Of a stretch of DNA of 42,192 nucleotides, positions 1-8,120 are shown piece after piece; position 1 is the stretch's first letter, and the number at the start of each line of letters is the position of its first letter. The position numbers and the translations under genes are program-made. This stretch comes from a virus: positions 1-42,192 of the IMG/VR virus record IMGVR_UViG_3300025030_000210; one strand, 5' to 3'. A model generated the notes under the pieces. The model was given only the letters and a program-made list of their open reading frames with translations. It did no database searches and was not told the origin of the DNA.

Positions 1-142
1 GAAAAATTAAATAAGTGATTGAAACAAGCCTGAATGAAATTAATAGGAAATTGAAAGTGATGGGAAAGTAAATCTTAATCTTAGAGTTCAAGCTTTAGAA
101 ACACCGTAGAGTAATAAAGGGGAGACTGGTTCTTATCTTTAT
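1..142. other. Gap between the two converging gene blocks
   Basis: No gene is supported here. If the right edge of the window is joined to base 1, the last plus-strand gene ends with TAA at bases 12-14, followed directly by a GTG-started frame of only 18 codons (15-71), which is too short to call. The rest separates the plus-strand late block from the end of the minus-strand early block. No clear intrinsic terminator hairpin is visible. Confidence 0.4.
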
Positions 143-1372
143 TTATCCTTTGCCTGTATTCCGATCTCCCTCTTCTTTCTTTTTAGTAGAGACATACCAG
201 ATTTCTGGAGCTCCTGTAGGTGATCTAGGTAAAATTTTAATTAAGCCTCCCCTAGTTAGTGTTGTAATTACTTGATCCATCTTTTGTGCATCTACATCTC
301 TCCATACAAGTCCTTGGAGTTCCTTATCTGATATTTGACTTCTTCCTGCAATAATAGTATATACCATGTCTATATCTGCAGTTAAATCGCTTCTACCGAC
401 CCCTCTAAAGGCTAGAGCCATATGCTCTTCCATTTCTTCGAGAATTCCTATTGCTCTTTCAAATACAGGCCATTCTATACAGAAAAGATTATCTTTAGAA
501 GCTTGACATATCATAGCAAGTTTTTGAACAAAAAGAGGTTTTCTTTCATACCATCCTAAGAAAGATTCATCCTTACATCTTTTTGGAGCCACTACCTGAT
601 GTCTATACCAGTCAGAGTATTTCTGTTTACTCTCATAAGTGAACTCATAATTTCCTATAAGGCCTCCGATAATGTTTATATCTTCTGTTAACATCTTTTT
701 ATACTTTTCTTCTTTTTCTGTCCATTCAGGAATAGGTACAATTTTTTCTCTCTTGTCACAATAAATAAATAACATCCTTGATGTTAGACCCCCTCCTATT
801 GCATCAGTAGGAAAAGATGAAGCTAAAGAGGAGGGCGTAGTACAGCCTGCAAGATTGAGATATACATTTGGAATACTACTAGAGCCACTATGTTTCGTTC
901 TATGTCTCCACATAGGGTCTGAACAATCGAATAAATCTGTAAGAGTTACTATCATCCTCGAATTATCTTTTTTCTGTCCTAGAAAAATCTCAAATTCTTT
1001 AGACATGACAGTAAGGGCGCTATACCTAAAGGTAGATCCATCAGATAGTGTTGTGTCTGTAGACGCAAGTTCTAAGTCTTGAAGAAGACTCTCTCTTGTG
1101 TTACTTTCAGACGATATGGGAATACCAGGAATTCCTTCTATAAGAATATCTTTGGCATAATTGAGAGAAACTGACTTGCGTCCACCTGGAGGTGCGACTA
1201 ATACAATGTAGAGATTAGGGTAGGTTTTTAATCTTCCAAGATTAAAACAACATTTCTTGCGAAGTGCTCCAGCTATTGCTGATATAGCACTCCACTTGGC
1301 AAAAATTTTAGGTGTTTCTGTATCAGATACATATTCACAAAATGCTTCTATCCAATCAGGACAATTCCTCAA
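143..1372 (-). CDS. DUF3987-like replication ATPase/helicase-type protein
   Basis: A 409-residue protein resembling the DUF3987 group of phage and plasmid proteins, which carry a P-loop ATPase domain and are often found with replication genes. The Walker A-like stretch APPGGRKS lies near residue 60-67, after YPNLYIVLV, and has Arg where glycine is usual. The start is a TTG, supported by an AAAGGAG ribosome binding site about 8 bases upstream. It is the last gene of the minus-strand early block, and a perfect 23-bp palindrome lies 25 bases upstream of its start. No other replicative helicase is recognisable in the window, so it is the best candidate for that role, but this is inference from family and context. 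Confidence 0.7.
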   Translation of the reverse strand: MRNCPDWIEAFCEYVSDTETPKIFAKWSAISAIAGALRKKCCFNLGRLKTYPNLYIVLVAPPGGRKSVSLNYAKDILIEGIPGIPISSESNTRESLLQDLELASTDTTLSDGSTFRYSALTVMSKEFEIFLGQKKDNSRMIVTLTDLFDCSDPMWRHRTKHSGSSSIPNVYLNLAGCTTPSSLASSFPTDAIGGGLTSRMLFIYCDKREKIVPIPEWTEKEEKYKKMLTEDINIIGGLIGNYEFTYESKQKYSDWYRHQVVAPKRCKDESFLGWYERKPLFVQKLAMICQASKDNLFCIEWPVFERAIGILEEMEEHMALAFRGVGRSDLTADIDMVYTIIAGRSQISDKELQGLVWRDVDAQKMDQVITTLTRGGLIKILPRSPTGAPEIWYVSTKKKEEGDRNTGKG

Positions 1373-1396
1373 AGAAGCTCTCCTTTAGATTGAAAT

Positions 1397-1419
1397 AGTT
1401 CATTAATCATTAATGAACT
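1397..1419. promoter_or_regulatory. 23-bp palindromic operator-like site (perfect)
   Basis: Arms AGTTCATTAAT and ATTAATGAACT are perfectly complementary around a single C. The site sits between the stop codon of the DUF1937 gene and the TTG start of the DUF3987-like gene. It is one of about a dozen related sites spread over the window. The 25 bases from 1390 to 1414 are identical to a stretch on the opposite strand at the 16,046 site. Confidence 0.75.
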
Positions 1420-1422
1420 CTA

Positions 1423-1770
1423 TTAAAATAATTCTTTATAATACATTTCAATAGAAATATTATTTTCTTTAGCGAATATAACTTCTGCTTGTAATCCTAT
1501 AGATTCTTTCCATCCATCAATAGGTATTATAAGTAGTACGCTACATTTAGATAATAAAGCAAAATTATATCTTTTCCAAAATTCAAAATCAGGCATCATC
1601 TTATGCTTTACAGAAAGAGGATGGCAGTGAACAATAGGACTTATTACATGAAATCCTTGATTTAATAAATCAGCTGTTACATCAAGCACTTGTTCGTATC
1701 GAAGTTGCATAACATCCTTGTCAGGATGTGTGTAAGGACTTCCTATATAGATAAGTTGGTTTTTAGTCAT
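1423..1770 (-). CDS. DUF1937 family protein (nucleoside deoxyribosyltransferase-like)
   Basis: A protein of about 115 residues beginning MTKNQLIYIGSPYTHPD. The YIGSPYTHPD start, the central ISPIVHCHPL and the later DGWKESIGLQAE are the hallmarks of DUF1937, a small Rossmann-like family related to nucleoside 2-deoxyribosyltransferases, common in phages. A nucleotide-salvage role fits its neighbour thyX. I chose ATG 1770 over an upstream TTG because GAGGATATTGGAA provides a ribosome binding site and the start overlaps the thyX stop in ATGACTAA, which implies translational coupling. The exact reaction cannot be told from sequence. Confidence 0.75.
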   Translation of the reverse strand: MTKNQLIYIGSPYTHPDKDVMQLRYEQVLDVTADLLNQGFHVISPIVHCHPLSVKHKMMPDFEFWKRYNFALLSKCSVLLIIPIDGWKESIGLQAEVIFAKENNISIEMYYKELF

Positions 1771-2401
1771 TTCCAATATCCTCAAATATTACAGGAAGTT
1801 GATTTTTAAATCTACATAAAATCATGTTTGCAACTTCCCTCATTTGTGGATGGGCAGCCTTAGAAGTTCTTAACGTTAAAAAGTGTCTCCACTCTCTAAG
1901 ATTAAATTTAACAATTATTTCTGTTTTCAAAGAATTAGGCAGCACGCTTCTTGCCTCTTGTGGAGTAGCTCCAAGCTCTATAAGTTTGATATATGTCTTT
2001 TCGATATATTTCATGGTCTCTTCCCACATTTCATATTTTAGCGTGTCCTTTTCACTGCAAGAATTCCAAAAGCAAGGAATAATTGCAGTTATTTCATTTC
2101 CAAATTTACCTCTTGCATAGTTGCAGTAACGAGTAGATTCTTGGGCATAGCTGGCGATTCTATGTCTTACAACTTCGTGAGTAACTCCTCTGTCGCAAAT
2201 TACTTTTACAGAAATATCGAAGTGTTCTATAATTGCATGATGTCCAGATTTGATAATTTTTCTGACAAATTCGATACAAGAAGTTTCTGTAATTTTATCC
2301 TCTGACTTGTAACAAGTTCTTCCAACTAATTCTAAATGTTTTAAGATAGAAGTTTGATCTAATATACCTAAAATTTCAATTGACGGCTTGACTATTTTCA
2401 T
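1763..2401 (-). CDS. thyX: Flavin-dependent thymidylate synthase ThyX
   Basis: A 212-residue ThyX, which makes dTMP from dUMP using FAD, NADPH and methylenetetrahydrofolate. The family signature RHRxxSxxxxSxR is present as RHRIASYAQESTR at residues 79-91, preceded by the HAIIEHFD helix. The length matches the usual 210-250 residues. The start has an AGGAG ribosome binding site formed by the end of the upstream gene (TAATAATG). With the neighbouring DUF1937 and DUF5664 genes and the polymerase it forms a nucleotide-supply and DNA-synthesis group. Identification is firm. Confidence 0.95.
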   Translation of the reverse strand: MKIVKPSIEILGILDQTSILKHLELVGRTCYKSEDKITETSCIEFVRKIIKSGHHAIIEHFDISVKVICDRGVTHEVVRHRIASYAQESTRYCNYARGKFGNEITAIIPCFWNSCSEKDTLKYEMWEETMKYIEKTYIKLIELGATPQEARSVLPNSLKTEIIVKFNLREWRHFLTLRTSKAAHPQMREVANMILCRFKNQLPVIFEDIGND

Positions 2402-2403
2402 TA

Positions 2404-2706
2404 TTACTCCTTTCTAATTTTTCCATAATATTTGGTGTTCCACTCTTTATCGTAAATTGTAATATATTCCTCCTGAGAGGAATAGGATTCTGGACAAGTA
2501 CATCCAGAACAGAGTAAGAAAATAATAGTCCCAAACAAGATAAGATAAATCATATCTATACATCTTAAAAAGAATATGATATCTTTTTGCTTGGGATCAA
2601 TCTTACTTAAATATAAGTTTAGTTCCTTGCAGTAACAATCTTTACAGGTGTTACAAGAAGGAGGAACGTCCGAAATATCTTTATTACACTTAATACAGGC
2701 TCTCAT
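2404..2706 (-). CDS. Small zinc-ribbon membrane protein
   Basis: A 100-residue protein I do not recognise as a named family. The N-terminus has two CxxC-type pairs (CIKC and CNTCKDC), which suggests a small zinc-binding knuckle. One hydrophobic segment follows near residues 50-68 (MIYLILFGTIIFLLCSGC), and then a polar tail of about 30 residues. The segment end LLCSGC looks a little like a lipobox but is too far from the N-terminus for a lipoprotein. The gene overlaps its upstream neighbour by 4 bases and is coupled to thyX. Confidence 0.6.
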   Translation of the reverse strand: MRACIKCNKDISDVPPSCNTCKDCYCKELNLYLSKIDPKQKDIIFFLRCIDMIYLILFGTIIFLLCSGCTCPESYSSQEEYITIYDKEWNTKYYGKIRKE

Positions 2707-3302
2707 TTATTTTTTCTCTCATCCATCTTACTGAATTTTCCAGAATTAAGATCGTAATGTAACAGACCCAAAGCACAAAATACAACGGAAGCAAGATGAT
2801 TAACTGAAGTACCTTTAAATTTATTAGATTCATCGTTCTTTTCTCCTTTCCACCATGTCCAAGCATGCCGCATCATAGCTCCAAAAAGACGTCCATAAGA
2901 AAGTCCTTTTTCCCAATTTCTGTCTCCATATTTATTAGCCCCAACTGAATACACCTTAGCTACCTCTTCAAGAGCATCTGCAGGAATAAGATCAAATCGA
3001 GGTTTTCCTGAATCATATTTGATTCCTTGATTTGGTCTTAAAGATGGATCTAACTTATTTACAGGAGGAGTGCTATATCCTTCAGGGCTATTTACTTTAT
3101 AGGTATTATCTGAAAAATTTTTTATACTTACAGTAAAATCTCTAATTAACTGTTTGGCTTTTAACCAATCTTCTTTATCTACTATAACATGAATCTTAAG
3201 AAAGTCTTCTGATAATTCTGTTGATTCTTTTAATATTTTTTCTGTTCCAGGATGATTGTGTAAGGAATCTTTTTTCACTTTATTTTCTCCATATTTTTCC
3301 AA
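2703..3302 (-). CDS. DUF5664 (dATP/dGTP diphosphohydrolase-like) protein
   Basis: A 199-residue protein. Residues from about 93 onward (GIKYDSGKPRFDLIPADAL, then VGANKYGDRNWEKGL, MMRHAWTWWKGE and HLASVVFCALGLLHYD) match the DUF5664 fold, which is grouped with all-alpha NTP pyrophosphohydrolases of MazG type; acidic and His residues in these helices would bind Mg-nucleotide. The first 90 residues are variable and unrecognised. Its place between thyX and the polymerase fits dNTP pool control. The start overlaps the end of the polymerase gene by 28 bases. The biochemical activity is inferred from family membership only. Confidence 0.75.
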   Translation of the reverse strand: MEKYGENKVKKDSLHNHPGTEKILKESTELSEDFLKIHVIVDKEDWLKAKQLIRDFTVSIKNFSDNTYKVNSPEGYSTPPVNKLDPSLRPNQGIKYDSGKPRFDLIPADALEEVAKVYSVGANKYGDRNWEKGLSYGRLFGAMMRHAWTWWKGEKNDESNKFKGTSVNHLASVVFCALGLLHYDLNSGKFSKMDERKNK

Positions 3303-5437
3303 TCTTTACCTTTTTTAAAGTCAACATCCACAATACAGGTTTCTCCTTTAATTTTAAGCTCCCACGTCATACATTCTTTCAGTTTACTAATACAATCTTG
3401 AATTTTCTCTTCTGGAACATCATCTACATACATAGCATCGTGTAGTTGAAGAAGTAAAGAATACTCATTACCGTAAAAATTATAGAACTTTACAAGAGAT
3501 TGATTAAGTAAATCTCCTATTGTAGATTGAGGTATAAAAGAATAAGCTGATCTAAACATAGAATCATCAAACCTGCCTAAGAAAGTTTTCTTTCTACCTA
3601 AAGGAGTAATCAAAGTCCTGGTAGATTGTAATTGATTCTGTATAGATATTTGCCATCTTTTTAATTGAGGACAAGAGGCATGAAAAGCCTCCAAGTATCT
3701 TCTTGCAATAGAGGTTTCACACCGTAAAACTACAGCAAGTCCTTGAGCTCCTAAGCTATAGTTTGTAGCATGACGAATTTTCTTTCCTATCTCTCTTTGT
3801 TCTGGTGTTACTTCATCTAAAGGAACTTCAAACATCATAGATGCTGTTACTTTATGTATATCTCTCTTAAGCCTAAAGGCTTCTTTTAGAGCTTCATCTC
3901 CTATGAGGTAGGCTATTATAACAGCTTCAGCCTGAACAAAATCAGCCTGGATAATCCAGTTTTCAGGACTATTAACTACATACATACTTCGTATTATAGC
4001 TCCTTCCCCACTAGAAGGAACTTGTTGTAAGTTTCCACTTCCATAAGGAAGAATAATATTTTCAGAACTTGACCATCTTCCGCTAGATGTTCCTGCTATA
4101 TTGTAGCTTGTATGTACTCTGCTTTCAGGGGATACAGTTATATTCAAAAAAGATTTCATCTTTGAAACTTCCCTGTGTTTTAGTAGCAAATTAAGAATCT
4201 CATTTCTTGTCTTTCTATATAACTTTTCTAATGTTTCTTCATCTGTTGTAACAGAATCAGAACCCCTCTTGGTTTGAGGAGGCAATCCCATAGTTACATA
4301 TAAGAGTTCTTTTAATTGCTTAGGACTTCTAAAATTAATACTACCTATAACACCGTATTCTTTTTCTAAGAGTTGATAAAGATTTCCTTCTACTTCAATT
4401 TCTAAAGTCTCCAGCTTATTTATAAGTTCTTCTTTTTTCTGTTTGTCTATCTTAATACCCCTTAAAGATAGGTAACAAGAGGGCTCTATCTCAGACATTT
4501 CAAGCTGAAATATATCCCAAAGACCTTTAATCTTTAAATCTTTCTCTAATGGAGAAACTAGAGCCCAAGTAGCACAGCAATCTTTTACATTGTATTCAGC
4601 TAGATTTTCTTTTGCCTTGTGTTTCCAGGCAGGTATATTTAACATCATAGAAGATATAAATCCCAAATCTTTTTTCATTCCAAAACCTTTACTTCCAGAT
4701 GGGAGATATAATACATGCCATGCAAGCATAGTATCAAAATAAAGATTGTTTACCCATATTCTGTTATTTTGCCATAAACTCGATACATCAAAACAGGCAT
4801 TGTGTGCTACTTTTTTAACAGGAGACATAAAAAATTCCCCAATTTTCTCCCATAATGCCTTCTCCTCTTCAAGAGTCCAATGAGATTTTCCTGTGGCAGA
4901 ATTAAAAAAAGGAATAGATATACCTTCAGTTTCCGAATGAGCTAGTCCAAGACAAAGAATTTGTTGGTTTTTTAAATCTGTTTCGAGATCAAAGGCAATA
5001 AAGTCATCTGGAGAATTCAAACTTATTAAAAGGTCTAAATATTGAATACAATCTATAAAAAAGGGATTTATAATAAAATTCCACTTAGGCTCTTCATAAA
5101 ATGAAGTTTCTTTTTCTTTCCTAGCCTTAATTAAATCACCTCTTAATATAATATCCAAAGATAAATCTTTGACTAAGTCACTCAGATCTAAAGAAGGAAT
5201 TATTTTTCTTCCATCAGTTCCTTTCAGGACAGTTCCTCTTACGTTTGTAAGCTTTTCATTAGAAAGTAAAGAAAGTACATCTTGTCCGAAGGTTACTGTA
5301 ACATTAGCTTCTTGAGGAATCCAACTAGATATAACTACCTCTGATAAAGGAATCATGGTAGAATTTAATATTTGAGATAGCAAATACTGTGTATATTTAG
5401 TTGTATCTCCTGTAAGGAGAAGTATTTTAGGTTTCAT
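3275..5437 (-). CDS. Family A DNA polymerase with 3'-5' exonuclease
   Basis: A 720-residue replicative polymerase. Exonuclease motifs are visible: FDLETD near 149-154, HNACFD near 212-217, and YNVKDCCATW near 282-291. Polymerase motifs are SGRWSSS near 452, motif A ADFVQAEA with Asp499, motif B from REIGKKIRHATNYSLG near 548-563, and motif C QLHDA with Asp667. Motif C has Ala where HDE is usual; the catalytic Asp is kept. The first about 100 residues (VVISSW, TFGQDVLSLL, RGTVLKG) resemble a degenerate uracil-DNA-glycosylase-like domain found at the front of some phage polymerases; this part is tentative. No strong ribosome binding site is seen; the start overlaps the small upstream gene in ATGA, so it is probably translated by coupling. 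Confidence 0.92.
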   Translation of the reverse strand: MKPKILLLTGDTTKYTQYLLSQILNSTMIPLSEVVISSWIPQEANVTVTFGQDVLSLLSNEKLTNVRGTVLKGTDGRKIIPSLDLSDLVKDLSLDIILRGDLIKARKEKETSFYEEPKWNFIINPFFIDCIQYLDLLISLNSPDDFIAFDLETDLKNQQILCLGLAHSETEGISIPFFNSATGKSHWTLEEEKALWEKIGEFFMSPVKKVAHNACFDVSSLWQNNRIWVNNLYFDTMLAWHVLYLPSGSKGFGMKKDLGFISSMMLNIPAWKHKAKENLAEYNVKDCCATWALVSPLEKDLKIKGLWDIFQLEMSEIEPSCYLSLRGIKIDKQKKEELINKLETLEIEVEGNLYQLLEKEYGVIGSINFRSPKQLKELLYVTMGLPPQTKRGSDSVTTDEETLEKLYRKTRNEILNLLLKHREVSKMKSFLNITVSPESRVHTSYNIAGTSSGRWSSSENIILPYGSGNLQQVPSSGEGAIIRSMYVVNSPENWIIQADFVQAEAVIIAYLIGDEALKEAFRLKRDIHKVTASMMFEVPLDEVTPEQREIGKKIRHATNYSLGAQGLAVVLRCETSIARRYLEAFHASCPQLKRWQISIQNQLQSTRTLITPLGRKKTFLGRFDDSMFRSAYSFIPQSTIGDLLNQSLVKFYNFYGNEYSLLLQLHDAMYVDDVPEEKIQDCISKLKECMTWELKIKGETCIVDVDFKKGKDWKNMEKIK

Positions 5438-5604
5438 ATTTTATTAACTATAAAAAATTTACTTACACAATAAGCTTTAAACCATTCTATATCTTTACCA
5501 AGTGTCCATCCTAAAATTGGAGCAACTTTACAGATTATTTTATTTTTTACTATTATTCCTGCACAATAATAAGAACTTGTAATCTGATATAAATCCTCAT
5601 TCAT
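5434..5604 (-). CDS. Small conserved phage protein (CAGIIV...APILGWTLGK type)
   Basis: A 56-residue gene: MNEDLYQITSSYYCAGIIV..., with CKVAPILGWTLGKDIEWF in the middle. This pattern (a Cys-Ala-Gly stretch followed by an APIL-W-G-K motif) recurs in short unnamed proteins of many phages, usually near replication genes; the function is unknown. It is joined on both sides by 4-base ATGA overlaps, which strongly supports it as a real gene and explains the otherwise leader-less polymerase start. Confidence 0.75.
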   Translation of the reverse strand: MNEDLYQITSSYYCAGIIVKNKIICKVAPILGWTLGKDIEWFKAYCVSKFFIVNKI

Positions 5605-5936
5605 TTTTTACTCTTCAGTATCCTTTTAATTTCTGGAGATTGAAGCATCTTTTTTACAAGAATCTCAGCGTATTTCTCTATTATAAGAATAGACATTGTT
5701 CTACCTACAACTCTCATTTCAGATTTTAAAGTATTATCTAAATCTATTTTTCCTTCATCTGTGAGTTCTTTTATGGCTTGTTTTCTAGCCTTTTTAATAT
5801 TACGGTGATGTCTGTCCAGTTGCCCTTTAGTTTTCCCACACACCTCACAACAGTTAACTTTAATAGTATTTCTTGCAATTTTTTGTGCCGTATATTGAAT
5901 TAATTTTTTTGTCATGGTTTGATATGTTGAACACAA
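5601..5936 (-). CDS. Small HNH-like zinc-finger protein
   Basis: Up to 111 residues. The stretch CCEVCGKTKGQLDRHHRN joins a CxxC pair to an RHH motif, as at the front of HNH-type nucleases and related phage zinc proteins. No second CxxC is present, so it is either a reduced HNH domain or a DNA-binding relative. The C-terminal half is helical and charged. The start is uncertain: the longest frame begins at a TTG (5936), whereas ATG 5915 (MTKKLIQY) is the first methionine; neither has a clear ribosome binding site. A 17-bp ACGG...CCGT motif lies immediately upstream. Confidence 0.6.
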   Translation of the reverse strand: MCSTYQTMTKKLIQYTAQKIARNTIKVNCCEVCGKTKGQLDRHHRNIKKARKQAIKELTDEGKIDLDNTLKSEMRVVGRTMSILIIEKYAEILVKKMLQSPEIKRILKSKK

Positions 5937-5940
5937 TTCA

Positions 5941-5957
5941 ACGGGTTTTAAAACCGT
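5941..5957. promoter_or_regulatory. 17-bp ACGG...TTAAAA...CCGT motif
   Basis: The bases ACGGGTTTTAAAACCGT contain the perfect 12-bp palindrome GGTTTTAAAACC. The site lies just upstream of the HNH-like gene, in a 68-base gap that could hold its promoter. The same motif occurs five more times between 17,881 and 18,547. Confidence 0.55.
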
Positions 5958-6004
5958 ATGGTAAACAATTTTATGGGTTTTTGTCGATCAAATACACCAA
6001 AAAA

Positions 6005-7288
6005 TCATTCTCTAATCCCCTCTAAGAGAAGTCTTTCTTTAACAATATCAGAACATTCTTTCAGAATGTCGCATCCTTTAACTACCATCTTTTCTCTAAG
6101 TCCTGCAATTAAGCTTGCTCCTGAACCACAAAAAGGATCTATCATAGTTTGTCCAGGAAGCCCTACTACCCTTAATAATTTCTGAAAAAGCTCTACTGGC
6201 TTCTCAGAGGGGTGTCTTTTAGCAGTAGGATGAACAGGCAACACATCTGTAATAGCATCCCTAAATCCTTCTATCTGAAGGTATGCTTTAGGTCTTCTCG
6301 CAAACATAGCTATTTCGTAGGATGAAATAGGCCAGACTTTGGGTGCATTTGATGATCCTCCTGGTTTTATCCAAACTAAAGGTCTAATTGAAACGTCCCA
6401 ATTCCTTTGAAGAAATTGATTTCTTAATTCAAAAAAGTAATCTATAGATATAAATATAATAGCAAATGCTGTATCTTTTTTACATATAATATCTGCACAT
6501 TCTGCAAGTTTCCTATAGATAGATATATCTGGAGTATCATCATACTTGAATCCTTGAAAAGATTCTCCTCCTGTAACTTTTCCTCCAGTACATTGAATAT
6601 TTCCTATATCTATTCCATAAGGAGGATCAGTTATAAGAATATCAACAGAGTTCTCTTTAAGAGAATGCATCCACTTGAAAGAATCTCCTAAATGAAAAAT
6701 ATGAGACATATTAAGGACGTTATTCTTTTCTATTGAAGCCAGGGCTTGCTCTCTGTTTATTTTTTTCTGAAGTCCCTTCACTGCTTGTCTAATTTCAGAT
6801 GCTGTTTCACATTTAGCAAGATTAGGAAAAGTCTTAACTGTTTCAGCTATAAGAAGATTTTGAGAGATAGCTCCTTGAGTATATCCCAAAAGGTCTGCAG
6901 TCTGTTTCACTGTCCATCCAAAGCCAGGTTTGCCCTGAACAGAAGTACCGAAGGCTTCTTGCCTTCTTTTGTGAATATCTTCTATGGCAAACGCCAACTC
7001 TGCAGGAGTAAAGTCACATCTTTGTCTGTTCTCTTCAAATTCTATCTCTCTAAGTTCTAAGTCAGAAGCTACGTCTTTAAAGACGTAGGAAATCTCTATA
7101 TTCTCCATAAGACAAGCTGCTAATCTTCTACCTCCAGCCACAAGTTCAAATTCACGGGTAACTATAATGGGAACAAGTTGACTGTGTTTCTTTAGAGATT
7201 CTGCAAGCTCTTTGAGATTTTGAATATCTTGCCTGTATCTCTCGAGACCTTCTCGTACTTTAACTTTAGATGGATGTATTTTTTCCAT
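6005..7288 (-). CDS. ParB/Srx-domain DNA methyltransferase
   Basis: A 427-residue fusion. Residues 1-110 match the ParB N-terminal (ParB/Srx) fold, with VPIIVTREFELVAGGRRLAA and ENRQR typical of it. A helix-turn-helix follows near 125-150 (WTVKQTADLLGYTQGAISQNLLIAE region). Residues about 195-427 are an amino-methyltransferase with catalytic DPPY at 221-224 and the S-adenosylmethionine motif DPFCGSG at 384-390; catalytic motif before the SAM motif indicates a beta-class N6-adenine or N4-cytosine enzyme. Such fusions are common in phages and may modify the genome or block host restriction. No cognate endonuclease is seen. Confidence 0.9.
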   Translation of the reverse strand: MEKIHPSKVKVREGLERYRQDIQNLKELAESLKKHSQLVPIIVTREFELVAGGRRLAACLMENIEISYVFKDVASDLELREIEFEENRQRCDFTPAELAFAIEDIHKRRQEAFGTSVQGKPGFGWTVKQTADLLGYTQGAISQNLLIAETVKTFPNLAKCETASEIRQAVKGLQKKINREQALASIEKNNVLNMSHIFHLGDSFKWMHSLKENSVDILITDPPYGIDIGNIQCTGGKVTGGESFQGFKYDDTPDISIYRKLAECADIICKKDTAFAIIFISIDYFFELRNQFLQRNWDVSIRPLVWIKPGGSSNAPKVWPISSYEIAMFARRPKAYLQIEGFRDAITDVLPVHPTAKRHPSEKPVELFQKLLRVVGLPGQTMIDPFCGSGASLIAGLREKMVVKGCDILKECSDIVKERLLLEGIRE

Positions 7289-7344
7289 TCTTACTAACTC
7301 TCTTTCTATACTTAACCTTGATTAAATTATAATAATATGCTTTG

Positions 7345-7461
7345 TTAGACTTTTTTGAGAAAATCTACTATAAGTTGCCCATAATCATGATTAATATGAT
7401 TACATACTACAATGTTATTTTCAGTGCCGTTAAATAGTTTATTTTGTCCTATAATTTTCAT
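7345..7461 (-). CDS. Hypothetical 38-residue peptide
   Basis: A short frame MKIIGQNKLFNGTENNIVVC... ending in FLKKV. It is supported by an ATGA overlap with the stop codon of the upstream gene, the same junction used elsewhere in this block. No family is recognised. The remaining bases between its stop and the methyltransferase start are AT-rich with nothing else seen. Confidence 0.5.
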   Translation of the reverse strand: MKIIGQNKLFNGTENNIVVCNHINHDYGQLIVDFLKKV

Positions 7462-7652
7462 TTCTTTAATGCCCCTAATATTTTATTGAGTAACTCTGTC
7501 TCAGCATCTGTAAGGTCAACCTTCTTTTTACTTTTTCTTTCCTTTTTAATTATAGGTAGAGGTATTCGCTTTGAGCGGAGTTCATTTATAAAGGATCCTT
7601 TTTCTTCTTCAGAAAAGTCCAAATAGGGCTTAAACAAATCTTTAAGCTTCAT
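7458..7652 (-). CDS. Small charged hypothetical protein
   Basis: A 64-residue protein, MKLKDLFKPYLDFSEEEKGSFINELRSKR..., with a lysine-rich middle (KKERKSKKK) and a helical end. No family is recognised. It is the first gene after the structured gap at 7,740-8,110 and the 23-bp palindrome at 7,697, so it may be the first gene of a sub-operon. The ribosome binding site (AAGGTGT) is modest. Confidence 0.6.
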   Translation of the reverse strand: MKLKDLFKPYLDFSEEEKGSFINELRSKRIPLPIIKKERKSKKKVDLTDAETELLNKILGALKK

Positions 7653-7696
7653 TATTTATGACACCTTATATTTTTCAGTCTAGAGTCTAACCACAT

Positions 7697-7719
7697 AGTT
7701 CATTAATTATTAATTAACT
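7697..7719. promoter_or_regulatory. 23-bp palindromic operator-like site (one mismatch)
   Basis: Left arm AGTTCATTAAT is intact; the right arm reads ATTAATTAACT, one base off. The site lies 45 bases upstream of the 64-residue gene and immediately after the structured RNA element. On the minus strand TTGAAA and TATTAT precede it within 30 bases, a weak promoter-like context. Confidence 0.65.
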
Positions 7720-7756
7720 CTTATAATATTAAAGTAAAGATTTCAATTAGCTACTT

Positions 7757-8109
7757 GCGTCTACTTATCATAGATAATGTATCTATCTACGCCTTCGCCA
7801 TTATGCCCCTATATTAATAGGGGTTGCAGGCGACAGGCTTCCACTTTCCTTGTCTTTATCCGCAGAATAGACCTGCAACCTGTACAGATACGGAGGAGGA
7901 ACTCACGTATCAGTGGTAATTCCCCTTCATTCTCTAGATCAATTTCAAAATCAGGTTTAAAACTAAGTAGAATCTACAGGGAGGATTTAGCTTTTTACCC
8001 CCCTAAATAACTTTATTTCAGTTTTGATTCAACCATTCTTATAAGGTTCTCAACTGTTTATTATTATCTTCGGAGATATTTAATTATCCTTTTAACCCTG
8101 TAGATTCTA
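7757..8109 (-). ncRNA. Putative structured noncoding RNA, anti-SD loop
   Basis: A gene-free stretch with many nested inverted repeats. 7968-7981 and 8096-8109 are a perfect 14-bp inverted repeat, extended by 7982-7986 with 8086-8090. Inside it are a hairpin 8065-8078 (TATCT/AGATA) and a two-part hairpin 8019-8056 (CAGTT/AACTG around AACC/GGTT). A second domain has 7822-7830 paired with 7872-7880 (9 bp), 7806-7812 with 7817-7823 (7 bp), 7770-7776 with 7780-7786 (7 bp) and 7887-7892 with 7906-7911 (6 bp). On the minus strand, the direction of surrounding genes, the loop of the last hairpin reads TGAGTTCCTCCTC, containing CCTCC, the complement of a Shine-Dalgarno sequence. Strand is inferred from context; ends are approximate. 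Confidence 0.5.
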
Positions 8110-8120
8110 ATTACCCTTGA

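Noticed and set aside
15-71. GTG-started frame of 18 codons after the last gene
   Set aside because: Too short, without a recognisable product; only its spacing after the inferred stop at 12-14 is suggestive.
1763-5437. Possible 2-aminoadenine (Z) genome system: thyX, DUF5664 and a family A polymerase together
   Set aside because: No PurZ (adenylosuccinate synthetase-like) or DatZ-type HD phosphohydrolase is seen in the window, and DUF5664 proteins and ThyX are common in ordinary phages.
7777-8010. Plus-strand reading frame of 77 codons
   Set aside because: It is antisense to the early block, has no good start signal or recognisable product, and is better explained by the stems of the structured RNA element.
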